Virus record (IMG/VR): IMGVR_UViG_3300021130_000224
Span: 44,422 to 108,421 of that record
DNA from: a virus
Strand: one strand, 5' to 3'
Length of the DNA stretch: 64,000 bases
Shown here: piece by piece, positions 47,144-55,105 of the stretch
How positions within the stretch are numbered: position 1 is the stretch's first letter
Layout of the letters: the number at the start of each line of letters is the position of its first letter
The notes under the pieces: generated by a model
The model's input: the letters and a program-made list of their open reading frames with translations, nothing else
What the model was told of the DNA's origin: nothing
Databases searched by the model: none
Made by a program: the position numbers and the translations under genes

Positions 47144-47273
47144 CTTTGAAACCCTTGTCTGTATTGGTTTTCAGGCTATTGGTGTACTAAACACTCTTGC
47201 GGTAGGTAGTGCTACCAATATAGTGTAGTATACGTTTTTAGTCTGAAACCCTTTGTGGGTATAGGTTTCAAAG
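47144..47273. repeat. Two tandem TGAAACC inverted-repeat elements in a gene-free region
   Basis: Element A is CTTTGAAACC-N12-GGTTTTCAGG (47144-47175). Element B is CTGAAACC-N13-GGTTTCAAAG (47243-47273). Each can fold into a hairpin, and the arms of A and B are also direct repeats of each other (TGAAACCCTT.GT). Between them a hairpin GGTAG-GTAGTG-CTACC (47201-47216) is enclosed by ATTGGT (47178-47183) and ACCAAT (47214-47219). The block lies upstream of RepL-like copy 1 with no ORF, and could be an origin, a promoter region with operators, or a structured RNA leader. Confidence 0.5.
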
Positions 47274-47302
47274 AATTTATAAGCAGTCAGTTTTTGAACA
47301 GA

Positions 47303-48307
47303 TTACCAGTTAATCCACTCAAGACTTCTAGCCATGTTATGTACCTCATCCATCTTAATGGTGTGACAACCCACTTTGATATGTTCCTCAGTTATCTCTG
47401 TTACATTGTACGTATCAAGCAGTTTATAGTTACAGCATTCTTCTGAGTTACATCCACCTTTAGCAAGAATTACCTGTATGTATCTGTAGAATTTCTTAGC
47501 TGCTTCTACCGGTATCTCAACTCTTTGTGATGTTTGCACCCTTTCTTTCATAGGGTCGTATCTAAGAAGATCTGGTAGGTTTCTGTATGTACTGCTCCAT
47601 CTCATTCTTTTACTTACTTCCAGGTAAGGGGAATTAACTTCAAAGTTTCTCCACTTTACTATTTGTTCTGCATTTTTCTTGAGTTCAGCTTTTTCCCTTG
47701 CTAACCTTGCTTTTTCCCTTTTCTCTTCTATAAAAGGATCAGCTTCTTTCTCTGCTTTCTTCTTGTTGTACTCCTCTATTTCTCTCTGCCATTTATCATC
47801 TAAAGCATCAGCTACAACTTTCTTTATTTCTTTATCTGCTTTAAGTTTAAAGAACTCCATGTACTTCTGTAACTTTTGTACATGACCATGTGCTTCAGAT
47901 ATTATCCAACTTTTATTTTCTCTTGCTTTAGATGCTTTTTGTAGACACTCTTTTATCTTACCTATCCAATAGCTAATGTTATTACCATGATTAGTTTCAT
48001 CATATCTAGGTACATTATACATATACAGTCTATCAAGCTGTATAGTAGCAGCACTTACATTTCTAATATGCTTTGCAGTTGTGTTACTATAAGTATCTAA
48101 TGTAAAGAAGATAGTTACCTTACCTTTCTTATCTATATATCTTTTAGCTATAGGAAAGTGATAATTATAACTATATATAACATCATTTTCTACAAACCCA
48201 TTACCAAACTTACAATCTCTACCTGGTTCATTAGCAAAGATGTGTGCAATATCATACATGTTGCTAAATACCTTCTTTACTCTTTTTGTTTTTGTTTCTG
48301 TGCCCAT
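47303..48307 (-). CDS. Hypothetical protein (334 aa) with a charged coiled coil
   Basis: The first third is mixed alpha/beta with a FTLDTYSNTTAKHI segment and the middle (about 160-215) is a long Lys/Glu coiled coil. The C-terminus has a Cys cluster (CNSEECC) and VGCHTIKMDEVHNMARSLEW. I recognise a phage family of this look but no function. The start overlaps the end of the 237-aa gene. Confidence 0.55.
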   Translation of the reverse strand: MGTETKTKRVKKVFSNMYDIAHIFANEPGRDCKFGNGFVENDVIYSYNYHFPIAKRYIDKKGKVTIFFTLDTYSNTTAKHIRNVSAATIQLDRLYMYNVPRYDETNHGNNISYWIGKIKECLQKASKARENKSWIISEAHGHVQKLQKYMEFFKLKADKEIKKVVADALDDKWQREIEEYNKKKAEKEADPFIEEKREKARLAREKAELKKNAEQIVKWRNFEVNSPYLEVSKRMRWSSTYRNLPDLLRYDPMKERVQTSQRVEIPVEAAKKFYRYIQVILAKGGCNSEECCNYKLLDTYNVTEITEEHIKVGCHTIKMDEVHNMARSLEWINW

Positions 48308-48990
48308 AATGCTAATTCTATTTGAATGCCTAACAATAAATCTCTCTTATGTTTCTTTTCTGCTTGATGATCAATTATGCTTTTACACTCTTTGATCATG
48401 TCTTCTTTTCCATCATCCCCATACCAACCAGAGCAAGATTCTATTTCATTGCCATCTGAATCTTCAATTTCAAATCTATACACTTCACCTGTAAGATAGT
48501 TGTCATAAACTTCTACCTCACCTTCCATGTATTTCATTGCTTGTTCAGGTGTCCATCCTTCTTTCTCGATACTTTCTTTGGTCATGTATATATAACCAAT
48601 CTGGCCAGAATCCCACGGACAACCAAAAGAACCCATAGAGATAGTAATACCACTATGATCATAGAGATAGAGGGAACTTATAATTGTTCCCTTTTCTTCT
48701 ATTAATTTAAAAAGCTGATCTCTAGTCATATCATCCCATGTACCAGTTTTCTCATGCTCCTGCTCTTGGTATTCATTTCTATCAACACCTGCCAACTCAT
48801 ATAACAAATCAATTGACTCTTCGTACTTATTGCTTATGGGACGGCTATTTTGCAAATCACCAAGATTATACCTTCTATGCCAACATACCATTACAGCAGC
48901 ATTATCGCAATCAATACGTGGATTCATTGGATCTTCATCATAATCTATGTTGATTGTATATCCTTTGTACTCTTCTGTATCCTGGCTCAT
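48277..48990 (-). CDS. Acidic hypothetical protein (237 aa)
   Basis: Rich in Asp, Glu, Tyr and Trp, with GYIYMTKESI and EVEVYDNYLTGEVYRFEIEDSDGNEIESCSGWYGDDG. This segment occurs in many phage proteins of unknown function as far as I recall. No catalytic motif. A DNA-mimic or anti-restriction role is conceivable from the charge, but nothing shows it. It overlaps the next gene by 31 bases. Confidence 0.5.
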   Translation of the reverse strand: MSQDTEEYKGYTINIDYDEDPMNPRIDCDNAAVMVCWHRRYNLGDLQNSRPISNKYEESIDLLYELAGVDRNEYQEQEHEKTGTWDDMTRDQLFKLIEEKGTIISSLYLYDHSGITISMGSFGCPWDSGQIGYIYMTKESIEKEGWTPEQAMKYMEGEVEVYDNYLTGEVYRFEIEDSDGNEIESCSGWYGDDGKEDMIKECKSIIDHQAEKKHKRDLLLGIQIELALWAQKQKQKE

Positions 48991-48992
48991 AA

Positions 48993-49154
48993 CTATTTTA
49001 TTAATGTTAAGATCTCTTCGTAAACTGCTAATCTTTCTTGTATCTTGATTACCTGATCTCTGGTAGATCTTTTGTTATCTTGTATAAACAACTTCATAAA
49101 CTTTCTTTCTTGTGCTGTCCAATACTTGATCTTCTTTTCGATTTCTTGTTTCAT
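48993..49154 (-). CDS. Small basic/helical protein (53 aa)
   Basis: An open frame of 54 codons fills the gap between two packed genes. The ATG shares a base with the stop of the 152-aa gene, and the stop lies 2 bases before the 237-aa gene start. The protein is a Lys-rich amphipathic helix pair (MKQEIEKKIKYWTAQERKF...). No domain recognised. Confidence 0.55.
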   Translation of the reverse strand: MKQEIEKKIKYWTAQERKFMKLFIQDNKRSTRDQVIKIQERLAVYEEILTLIK

Positions 49155-49612
49155 TATTTATCGGTTTTAAATTTTTCCATAATTTCTTCTTTCTCATCAA
49201 CACAGTTGTCATGCCATGCATCTTCAAGCTGATCCTCAAGGTCTTTGCAATCATCTATTTTTAAATCAGGAAACAAACTTTTCTGCTCTTCTACACTAAG
49301 ATCAAAAAACCAATCATTTACTGGTCCTTCATTAGATATAACATATTCTTCACTATCATCCATCCAACTTTCTTCGGTAATTAAATATCCTAAACGATTT
49401 ACCCAGTGATAACCTGCTGTTATACCATACCAACCACTACAATCAATAACTGTCCATACTTTATTTCCTTTTACTTGTTCAAGTACATACTCAAGTTCTT
49501 CACCATGTGTCTCAAACATACACCCATCAAAAGATGCATGCTTATCAAGGTGGTTTTTTACCAGTGTATACTTCTTTTCAAAGTCATCAATGATCATTTT
49601 TTTCTGTTCCAT
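49154..49612 (-). CDS. Acidic hypothetical protein (152 aa)
   Basis: Strongly acidic (Asp/Glu-rich) with several Trp residues (WTVIDCSGWYGITAGYHWVNRLGYLI). No catalytic motif. It overlaps both neighbours by one base (start and stop), typical of this compact cluster. Function unknown. Confidence 0.5.
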   Translation of the reverse strand: MEQKKMIIDDFEKKYTLVKNHLDKHASFDGCMFETHGEELEYVLEQVKGNKVWTVIDCSGWYGITAGYHWVNRLGYLITEESWMDDSEEYVISNEGPVNDWFFDLSVEEQKSLFPDLKIDDCKDLEDQLEDAWHDNCVDEKEEIMEKFKTDK

Positions 49613-49827
49613 TATGGATAAATTGTTTCTTCAATAAATATTCTCTCTGTTTCGTAGTTTTCAGAAAGTTTTTCTTCCAGCATATCTGCATAAGAACTAT
49701 CGTCTGGTTCATCTTGAGAATAAATTTCTTCCCATGTAGATTTTACAACATCTTCATCTGCTGTTGTATAAATTAATCCCATTGGTTCACCATCTGGATC
49801 TACAATTTGATACAATTTTTTACTCAT
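49612..49827 (-). CDS. Acidic small protein (71 aa)
   Basis: Highly acidic (EEIYSQDEPDDSSYADMLEEK) with a short beta start (YQIVDPDGEPMGLIY). The ATG overlaps the upstream 67-aa gene by 8 bases. Function unknown. Confidence 0.5.
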   Translation of the reverse strand: MSKKLYQIVDPDGEPMGLIYTTADEDVVKSTWEEIYSQDEPDDSSYADMLEEKLSENYETERIFIEETIYP

Positions 49828-50023
49828 TTTCTGTTGATTTTTTAATGTTATTAAGTTCTAATAGAAAAACCCTATAATCCTTGATAGTCATATAGGGTTC
49901 TTCTTTTATTAGTTTATCTAACTGTTTCTCCGGAAGATGTTCTAATCCTTCCAAGGTAATTGCAACTCCTCTGCACTTTTCAGTGGTTCCTTGTTTGTGT
50001 TCAATAATTTTGGTTTTTCGCAT
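49820..50023 (-). CDS. Small protein overlapping the UDG 3' end (67 aa)
   Basis: The frame overlaps the last 82 bases of the UDG gene in another phase, which is long for this genome. It continues about 120 bases beyond the UDG stop with plausible helical sequence (EKQLDKLIKEEPYMTIKDYRVFLLELNNI). An in-frame ATG further downstream (at MTIKDYRVF) is an alternative start. No function recognised. Confidence 0.4.
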   Translation of the reverse strand: MRKTKIIEHKQGTTEKCRGVAITLEGLEHLPEKQLDKLIKEEPYMTIKDYRVFLLELNNIKKSTENE

Positions 50024-50787
50024 TGTGTTTTACATTCTTCTACAGTTCTGTACCAACGGATAACATAATCTGCACCATTATTGGCTGATAAAATATTGTT
50101 AATCCATTTAAATACACTTTGATGATCCCATACTCTATTGCTGTAACTGGCAGCTACCGGGTGCTCAATCTTTTTTACATAGTGTAACATTGGATTGATA
50201 AACTTTTCCAGCTTCTGTGCTTGTGCACCACACAATACTATAGGTAAACCTTTATAGTAATTACTCACTATTTCCTCAATAAAGAATTTCATAAAAGGTG
50301 TCCATAATTCGACATGTGAGCCAGGTTTATTTAACTCACAAGTTAAACAACTGTTTAATAATAGTACACCTTCTTCAGTAAGCAGGAAATCAATATCACC
50401 GCTTCTATCCATATCTGGGATAAAACCTATAACTGATTCACCTGTACCGCCACAATCTTCTTCTATGCCACCATACCACTGTTCCAGTGTTGGTTGTAAT
50501 CTGCTCTTACCTTTACAAGACATTGGTACACCATCTGCTATAATTTCTCCTTCTTTTGTAGTAGAAGGATACGGATCCATGAGTATGATTACAGCTTTCA
50601 CTTTATGTCTATCACATAACTCAAAAGACTTAAACACGTCCGATGACTTTGGGATAACTATCCTCTTGTTCATGCTCAAGGTCTTCAACGTAGTAAAGAT
50701 TTTATCCCATTGTTCTGATTGAATAAATGGTGTAAAAAGTTCAACCCAAGAACCCATTTGTGACCGAATCTTATCTGTTACTTGCAT
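49942..50787 (-). CDS. ung: Uracil-DNA glycosylase, family 1-like
   Basis: The 281 residues show IILMDPYPSTTKEGEIIADGVPMSCK (D71 in MDPYP), which corresponds to the GQDPYH water-activating loop of UDG, with Met in place of Gln and Pro in place of His. VLLLNSCLTCELNKPGSH matches the LLLNxxLTV...SH strand. HPVAASYSNRVWDHQSVFKWINNIL corresponds to the HPSPLS leucine loop and the HF...N end. It removes uracil from DNA. UDG-like proteins are known from crAss-like phages. It is the first gene after a terminator, so it likely starts a new transcript. Confidence 0.8.
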   Translation of the reverse strand: MQVTDKIRSQMGSWVELFTPFIQSEQWDKIFTTLKTLSMNKRIVIPKSSDVFKSFELCDRHKVKAVIILMDPYPSTTKEGEIIADGVPMSCKGKSRLQPTLEQWYGGIEEDCGGTGESVIGFIPDMDRSGDIDFLLTEEGVLLLNSCLTCELNKPGSHVELWTPFMKFFIEEIVSNYYKGLPIVLCGAQAQKLEKFINPMLHYVKKIEHPVAASYSNRVWDHQSVFKWINNILSANNGADYVIRWYRTVEECKTQCEKPKLLNTNKEPLKSAEELQLPWKD

Positions 50788-50901
50788 AATATTTATAATT
50801 TATCTACACATTTGTTTTCATTAGTAATCAGACAATTTACCTTATCTACTATAGGTTGTATCTGAACTACGAGCTCCCGGGTATTCTGCTTTGTTTTAAA
50901 T

Positions 50902-50933
50902 AAAATAGGGGAACAATTAATTCCCCTATTTAT
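50902..50933 (-). terminator. Rho-independent terminator after the DUF932-like gene
   Basis: On the - strand a perfect 10-bp stem AATAGGGGAA/TTCCCCTATT with loop TTAATTG is followed by TTATTT. The stem occupies 50904-50913 and 50921-50930. It ends the transcript of the intron-containing gene and separates it from the UDG gene. The 114 bases between it and the UDG start (50788-50901) hold no gene. Confidence 0.85.
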
Positions 50934-50946
50934 AAGTTAATAATAA

Positions 50947-51989
50947 TTATACTGTTTCTGCTATACCATATTCCTGTGTAAAGAATTGGTGGTTATCAAT
51001 TTGCTGCTGTAACCAAAATGTAGGATTTGCACTCTTAAGCGAGAAAGTTGTATAATTATACAACTCCCACAAACTATCAGGATGACCATAATTAAAAGTA
51101 GGAGTTTTTAACTCATTCTTAATTATATTCAACTGTGTACTGGTAATGATACCTTCTTCAATATACATCCTTCCCAATAGCTCTGCAGTAGTCTTCTTGC
51201 TTACTTCTATCTCCATCATCCTCTTCTTCTCTATAACCATCTTCTCAAAAGTCTCTCCTGCATTGCAGATATACTCAGTAAGGATTTTAGGTGTTACAAC
51301 CTGTATATCTCCCTGATGTTTGCTTTTAAATGCACCAATATCCCCTTTCACCATTCCATTTTCGCAACTTTAGTTTCCTTATGTTCGTTATTCATAAGGC
51401 ATTGTGGTTTACACAATAGCTTAATATTTCTATTAAGATCGGACTATATCACGATCCATTTCTGGATCCCCTGCATTTCCACTTCACTTGAAGCGTACTC
51501 TACTCCTTTCCAACATATTTCAGTTGTAGTTTCGATAGTCTCTGAACCTTCCTTGTTATTGTACAAGGCTTGGATGCTGATTGCCATATCTCTCGATTTA
51601 GGTTTCCAGCAATTAACAGGGTTATTCAATATACATTACTGTATAAGGTCACTTGCAAATCAAATGAAAACGTGGCCCCCAATTGCAAACTTCATACTCA
51701 ATGTCTTATTATAGCTATTCTGCCATGCTATCATTATTGACATATCTGGATCATTGCCGTAATCAAGATGGTATTTACCATTAGCTTTCATACCACCTGC
51801 ATTTTGGGTATAATGCTCACTTCTTAATAAGAATCCACACTTATCTATGCTCTCTAATGTCAAGTCCATTAGTTGACTATGTGAGATTGGTTTATAGTAG
51901 CTCGTTATTGCAGGTACTGGTACTGCTTTTAAAAACTCCTTAGTTGATTGTACATCAGCTATTGCATTTATTGCTATATTGTTTTCCAT
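50947..51989 (-). CDS. DUF932-like protein, split by a group I intron (exons 51664-51989 and 50947-51367)
   Basis: Exon 1 ends ...FAIGGHVFI and exon 2 resumes ...CENGMVKGDIGAFKSKHQGDI. Joining after 51664 and resuming at 51367 restores the frame and gives a 248-aa protein (747 coding bases, divisible by 3). VFICENGMV followed by KHQGD is the conserved centre of DUF932 proteins, which are common in phages and plasmids. Their role is not well known. No catalytic residues can be named. It is upstream of UDG in transcription order and followed by a strong terminator. Without splicing only a 109-aa fragment would be made. Confidence 0.75.
51368..51663 (-). ncRNA. ORF-less group I intron in the DUF932-like gene
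   Basis: The 296-nt element starts TTGATTTGCAAGTGACC and ends ACTAAAG. The last exon bases UCAU plus intron UUG pair perfectly with CAAGUGA, giving a 7-bp P1 with the obligatory U.G pair at the splice site. The intron ends in G. Inside, GCAATCAGCATCCAAGC is a P4/Q-like element, GGTTCAGAGACTA (51536-51547 region) is the P7 5' strand/R element, and GATATAGTCCGATC (51437-51450) is the P7 3' strand/S element. Splicing restores the frame exactly. No homing endonuclease ORF is present. The core closely matches the polB intron. Confidence 0.88.
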
Positions 51990-52001
51990 ACTTTTTATTT
52001 A

Positions 52002-52223
52002 TTAAAATGAACTAATTACGCAGATACGTCCTTCAGAATCTGCTCCCAACTTCTCCATTGCCCATTTAATGGCTTCTTCTTTAGTTTTGAATGTTGCTAA
52101 ATTTGTCCATTCACCACTATCTATTCTACCTACATGAGGAATATCTACTGCAAACTTATCTTCACTATCTTCCTCAAATATTTCCATATTCTCATTGTGC
52201 TTATCATCTCCGTAAAAACTCAT
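52002..52223 (-). CDS. Acidic small protein (73 aa)
   Basis: An acidic N-terminus (MEIFEEDSEDKFAVD) is followed by a compact alpha/beta part (WTNLATFKTKEEAIKWAMEKLGADSEGRICVISSF). This small fold recurs in phage genomes, with no known function. Overlaps its upstream neighbour by 4 bases (ATGA). Confidence 0.55.
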   Translation of the reverse strand: MSFYGDDKHNENMEIFEEDSEDKFAVDIPHVGRIDSGEWTNLATFKTKEEAIKWAMEKLGADSEGRICVISSF

Positions 52224-52573
52224 AGGTCATCATCATTTTCTTCAGGAATTTCCCAATCATCGGGCAACCTTCTTTCTATATAGTAATCAAGTGTATCCCA
52301 GGTAATACCATAGTTACAATCATGATTATCTATCATCTCCTCAAGGTCAGCTTGTGCATCATCTTCCTTGTAATCAGTAAAACCGAATCTTTCTTGAGCC
52401 CTTGTAATAAAGTCCTCTGCAGACCAACAAACGCACCCCTTAAACTTCTGCTCGTACTCATCAATAATTATTTGAATGTCTTTCATAAAAAGACAGACTG
52501 ATGTAGGATCAGGTAATTCTTCTGTAAAACGAACATAAATTTCATCTATTCTCTCTTTCAAATCACTGTACAT
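52220..52573 (-). CDS. Acidic hypothetical protein (117 aa)
   Basis: Acidic, predicted helical, with several Asp/Glu runs (EDDAQADLEEMIDNHDC, EIPEENDDDL). No motif recognised. Overlaps both neighbours by 4 to 11 bases. Confidence 0.5.
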   Translation of the reverse strand: MYSDLKERIDEIYVRFTEELPDPTSVCLFMKDIQIIIDEYEQKFKGCVCWSAEDFITRAQERFGFTDYKEDDAQADLEEMIDNHDCNYGITWDTLDYYIERRLPDDWEIPEENDDDL

Positions 52574-52823
52574 CTTCTGTTTCCTCCTCTTGATTTATAT
52601 CGTCAAACCATACAGCCATTGTTCCTAAATGCTGCTCACATGTTTTTGCATCCCAGGCATCAATGGCTAAACCAAGACCATCATCTGATTGTGCAATGCA
52701 GATATCAACGCCGGTATTCTTGTCCCCTACTCTAATCCAGACTCTACCATCTTTATTCTCTATGTTAACGACTTTATTCTTCTCATCGTTAACTGTTACT
52801 CTTATCGGTAAAAACTTTCCCAT
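52563..52823 (-). CDS. Acidic hypothetical protein (86 aa)
   Basis: I use the ATG at 52823, which shares its A with the TGA of the upstream gene (TGATG); a GTG one codon earlier is the alternative. The protein is beta-rich (VWIRVGDKNTGVDICIAQSDDGLGLAIDAWD) with an acidic tail. Function unknown. Confidence 0.55.
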   Translation of the reverse strand: MGKFLPIRVTVNDEKNKVVNIENKDGRVWIRVGDKNTGVDICIAQSDDGLGLAIDAWDAKTCEQHLGTMAVWFDDINQEEETEDVQ

Positions 52824-53056
52824 CACAATTTTGTTTGAATTATTTCAGGACCTTGATCAGATGTAGCAAATTCAAAGTCTATTTCAAATTCCTGTTTTGT
52901 TTTCTGGTTTGCTACTTTCCAGAACCAATCATTACCATGTGCTTGTAAACGTGAAAAAGCCTGTTGTACAGCAGCTATCATTTTCTCTTCTTCTGAAGAA
53001 AAATTATCATCATCAACTTCTTCAGTGATACTCCAAGTAATATCATACGTTGCCAT
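52823..53056 (-). CDS. Acidic hypothetical protein (77 aa)
   Basis: Starts MATYDITWSITEEVDDDNFSS and has an amphipathic helix and a short beta end (DWFWKVANQKTKQEFEIDFEFAT). Acidic overall. No recognised family; one of a run of small co-translated genes. Confidence 0.5.
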   Translation of the reverse strand: MATYDITWSITEEVDDDNFSSEEEKMIAAVQQAFSRLQAHGNDWFWKVANQKTKQEFEIDFEFATSDQGPEIIQTKL

Positions 53057-53058
53057 AA

Positions 53059-53241
53059 CTATTCGTTTTCTGTGTGAGCTTCTCTATATTCTATAAGTAA
53101 TTGTCTTTTAGCTTCTTCTAAAGTATATGTTTCAATTACTTTCCACCAACCACCACCTCTTTCAGCATCTTGGGGAGTGCTGTAAACAATTACTTGATTC
53201 ATGTACCTGTTGTATCCAAGGTTATACTTCTTCTTTTCCAT
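53059..53241 (-). CDS. Small protein (60 aa)
   Basis: The start at 53241 (MEKKKYNLGYNRY) is preferred because it shares a base with the stop of the upstream gene (TAATG). A longer upstream start would overlap that gene by about 50 bases. The protein is short, alpha/beta, with RYMNQVIVYSTPQDAERGGGWWKVIETYTLEEAKRQLL. Function unknown. Confidence 0.55.
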   Translation of the reverse strand: MEKKKYNLGYNRYMNQVIVYSTPQDAERGGGWWKVIETYTLEEAKRQLLIEYREAHTENE

Positions 53242-53468
53242 TATAGGGTTGGTTTTAAATAAGTTATTAATGTTTGATCGTCCATATCCCACTCTTTTTT
53301 GTTAAGATAAAAGAATATCTGTTCATCAAGATGTACTGCATCATCTCTTACTTCCTCCATGTCAAGAAATTGATCTTGCAATGCAGTTGGAGCAAATGTT
53401 ACAATTCCTTCCGGTTCTCCCATATCCAACTCTCTAGTAGGATATTCTATACCTCTATATTTTATCAT
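53241..53468 (-). CDS. Hypothetical acidic protein (75 aa)
   Basis: Contains GIVTFAPTALQDQF...DDAVHLDEQIFFYLNKKEW, a small conserved-looking phage protein without known function. The ATG overlaps the primase stop by 4 bases (ATGA-type), so it is translated with the primase. Confidence 0.5.
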   Translation of the reverse strand: MIKYRGIEYPTRELDMGEPEGIVTFAPTALQDQFLDMEEVRDDAVHLDEQIFFYLNKKEWDMDDQTLITYLKPTL

Positions 53469-54445
53469 AAAAGTCCTTTTTCTTTTAATGAATTAATTAC
53501 TGCTTCTTCACCATGAGCACGAAATAAATCTGCGAAGTCCTTAATACCTTCTTCTAAATACACTTTAGGTACATTAATATACCTGTAACCAAACTCTGTT
53601 GTTATTCTTATGCAATTCTTTACACCCGCTTCATCACTATCATAATTGATCCAGACAATTCTGTCCTTCAATTTTTCTACAAACCCTGGTGTAAAGCATG
53701 ATCTCGTTTCGTTTTGTACATTAAGTACATAAGGAAAATACTTTGATAAAACCAAACGGTCCTTTTTGCTTTTTGTCAAAAGAACTACTGAAGGATTGTA
53801 TTCATCAAGAATTTTTATATTCTCCACTTTTGTCAATGGTATATTGCTAAACCATCTTTCACCTTTAGGTCTATTAGGAAAGTATATCTTAAATCCTTCT
53901 TCATATCGGTAAGCATAAAAAAGTTCATCTTTATCAGTACGTACTTTTTTACGGTTAATAAATACCTCCTTTAATGGGTATACTTCCTCAGCTTTTAATT
54001 GCTCTTTACTGATACCAAACTGTGTCCAATAAGCAGCATCATCTTTTTTCCAGGCTCTTGTACTTACCTGGATAAATGAGTGTCTTTTTTGGTCTATAAA
54101 TGGCTTAGTGTACTGAGATGTTATTCTTGCCGACTCATCCTTCCCTTCAGCTATGCCAAAATCCTTGGCAATCTTTTGTGTTGCTTTCTTTGTATCAAGG
54201 TTAAACAACTGCTGTACAAGATCAATACAATCACCTCTATACCGGTCATCTGCAAAGTCATTATGTTGCAGTTTACCATTTTTCATATAGATACTAAAAG
54301 AAGGATTATTATCTTTACGAAACGGACTCTTTCTTACTTGTCCAATAGTAAAATCACCAATGTAATATTTGTAAACATCATAATCAGAAATTCTACTAAA
54401 TAGAAACTCCTTGCTGATCAACTCCTCTTTCTTTGCTAATTCCAT
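53465..54445 (-). CDS. DNA primase, DnaG/TOPRIM-type
   Basis: I start at the ATG at 54445 (MELAKKEELISKEF); a TTG at 54469 would add 8 residues, and both overlap the upstream gene. The 326-aa protein has an N-terminal SPFRKDNNPSFSIY (40-53) that copies the CHC2 zinc-domain fold but lacks its cysteines. A TOPRIM domain follows, with VVLLTKSKKDRLVL, where the usual catalytic Glu is replaced within TKSKKD, and IVWINYDSDEAGVKN, which keeps the DxD pair. This variant occurs in several Bacteroidota phage primases as far as I recall. It makes RNA primers for the replisome with the DnaB-like helicase. Confidence 0.8.
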   Translation of the reverse strand: MELAKKEELISKEFLFSRISDYDVYKYYIGDFTIGQVRKSPFRKDNNPSFSIYMKNGKLQHNDFADDRYRGDCIDLVQQLFNLDTKKATQKIAKDFGIAEGKDESARITSQYTKPFIDQKRHSFIQVSTRAWKKDDAAYWTQFGISKEQLKAEEVYPLKEVFINRKKVRTDKDELFYAYRYEEGFKIYFPNRPKGERWFSNIPLTKVENIKILDEYNPSVVLLTKSKKDRLVLSKYFPYVLNVQNETRSCFTPGFVEKLKDRIVWINYDSDEAGVKNCIRITTEFGYRYINVPKVYLEEGIKDFADLFRAHGEEAVINSLKEKGLL

Positions 54446-54668
54446 CTTCCGGTTTTTTATACTGTGCAATTAGATAAAGATAAGTTTCCTTTAAATTAAA
54501 GAACTCATTTGCCCAAAAACCTTTTACTTCTTTCTTAACTTCACCTGAACTATCAGCAACTATGTCATACAGGTCTTCATCTGTAGTATTAGCTGTTTCT
54601 TCTTTCCATGCTTCTTCTGCAAGAATTGTGCTCAAACCATCAACATCTATTTCATGATATACTTTCAT
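54396..54668 (-). CDS. Acidic hypothetical protein (90 aa)
   Basis: Acidic and helical (TILAEEAWKEETANTTDEDLYDIVADSS...). The 3' end overlaps the primase start by up to 50 bases. The ATG overlaps the stop of the 145-aa gene by one base. Function unknown. Confidence 0.5.
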   Translation of the reverse strand: MKVYHEIDVDGLSTILAEEAWKEETANTTDEDLYDIVADSSGEVKKEVKGFWANEFFNLKETYLYLIAQYKKPEDGISKERGVDQQGVSI

Positions 54669-55105
54669 TAACCGTTATTTTTTAGTGATTGTAAATATCC
54701 ACCAATAGCCATTTCATAGATTCTTCGATGGGTTTCTTCATAGTGCTCTTTTGCTGTTACCATATTCTCATTACATTCATTGACAAAATAATTATGAGCA
54801 TCACTTTCTGACTCTGCTTCTTCGTCAATTATTTTTTGTAAATCATTAGCAAGAGCAATCAAATCACTATTGTAATAGTTAGGAAAATAAGCAGTTACAA
54901 AATCCCATACTGTTTTAATATCTTCTTTTGCAGATATCTCTCTTATTTTTCTGACATAAATACCTGAATCATCAACCCAACCCATTTCACCAAGAATAAG
55001 ACTCTCTATACTTTCCTCATACTCATTTTCTTCTCCTACATCTATGCCTTTTGATCTACGGAGTTTATCCTCATCAACTTCTACTTCAATCAGATATTTT
55101 ACCAT
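54668..55105 (-). CDS. Acidic hypothetical protein (145 aa)
   Basis: Starts MVKYLIEVEVDEDKLRRSKG and continues with Glu-rich helices, including an AHNYFVNECNENMVTAKEHYEETHRRIYEMA stretch. I recognise no domain. Overlaps the upstream 57-aa gene by 20 bases. Confidence 0.5.
   Translation of the reverse strand: MVKYLIEVEVDEDKLRRSKGIDVGEENEYEESIESLILGEMGWVDDSGIYVRKIREISAKEDIKTVWDFVTAYFPNYYNSDLIALANDLQKIIDEEAESESDAHNYFVNECNENMVTAKEHYEETHRRIYEMAIGGYLQSLKNNG

Noticed and set aside
50788-50901. tRNA-like look of the gap between the terminator and UDG (GGGAGCTCGTAGTTCAG on the - strand)
   Set aside because: It recalls a D-arm, but there is no T-arm GGTTCGAATCC, no matching acceptor stem and no clear anticodon arm.
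50947-51354. Reading the 135-aa frame starting MVKGDIGAF as an independent gene
   Set aside because: The frame continues upstream as CENGMVKGD, and joining it to the 109-aa frame across an intron restores a DUF932-like centre.
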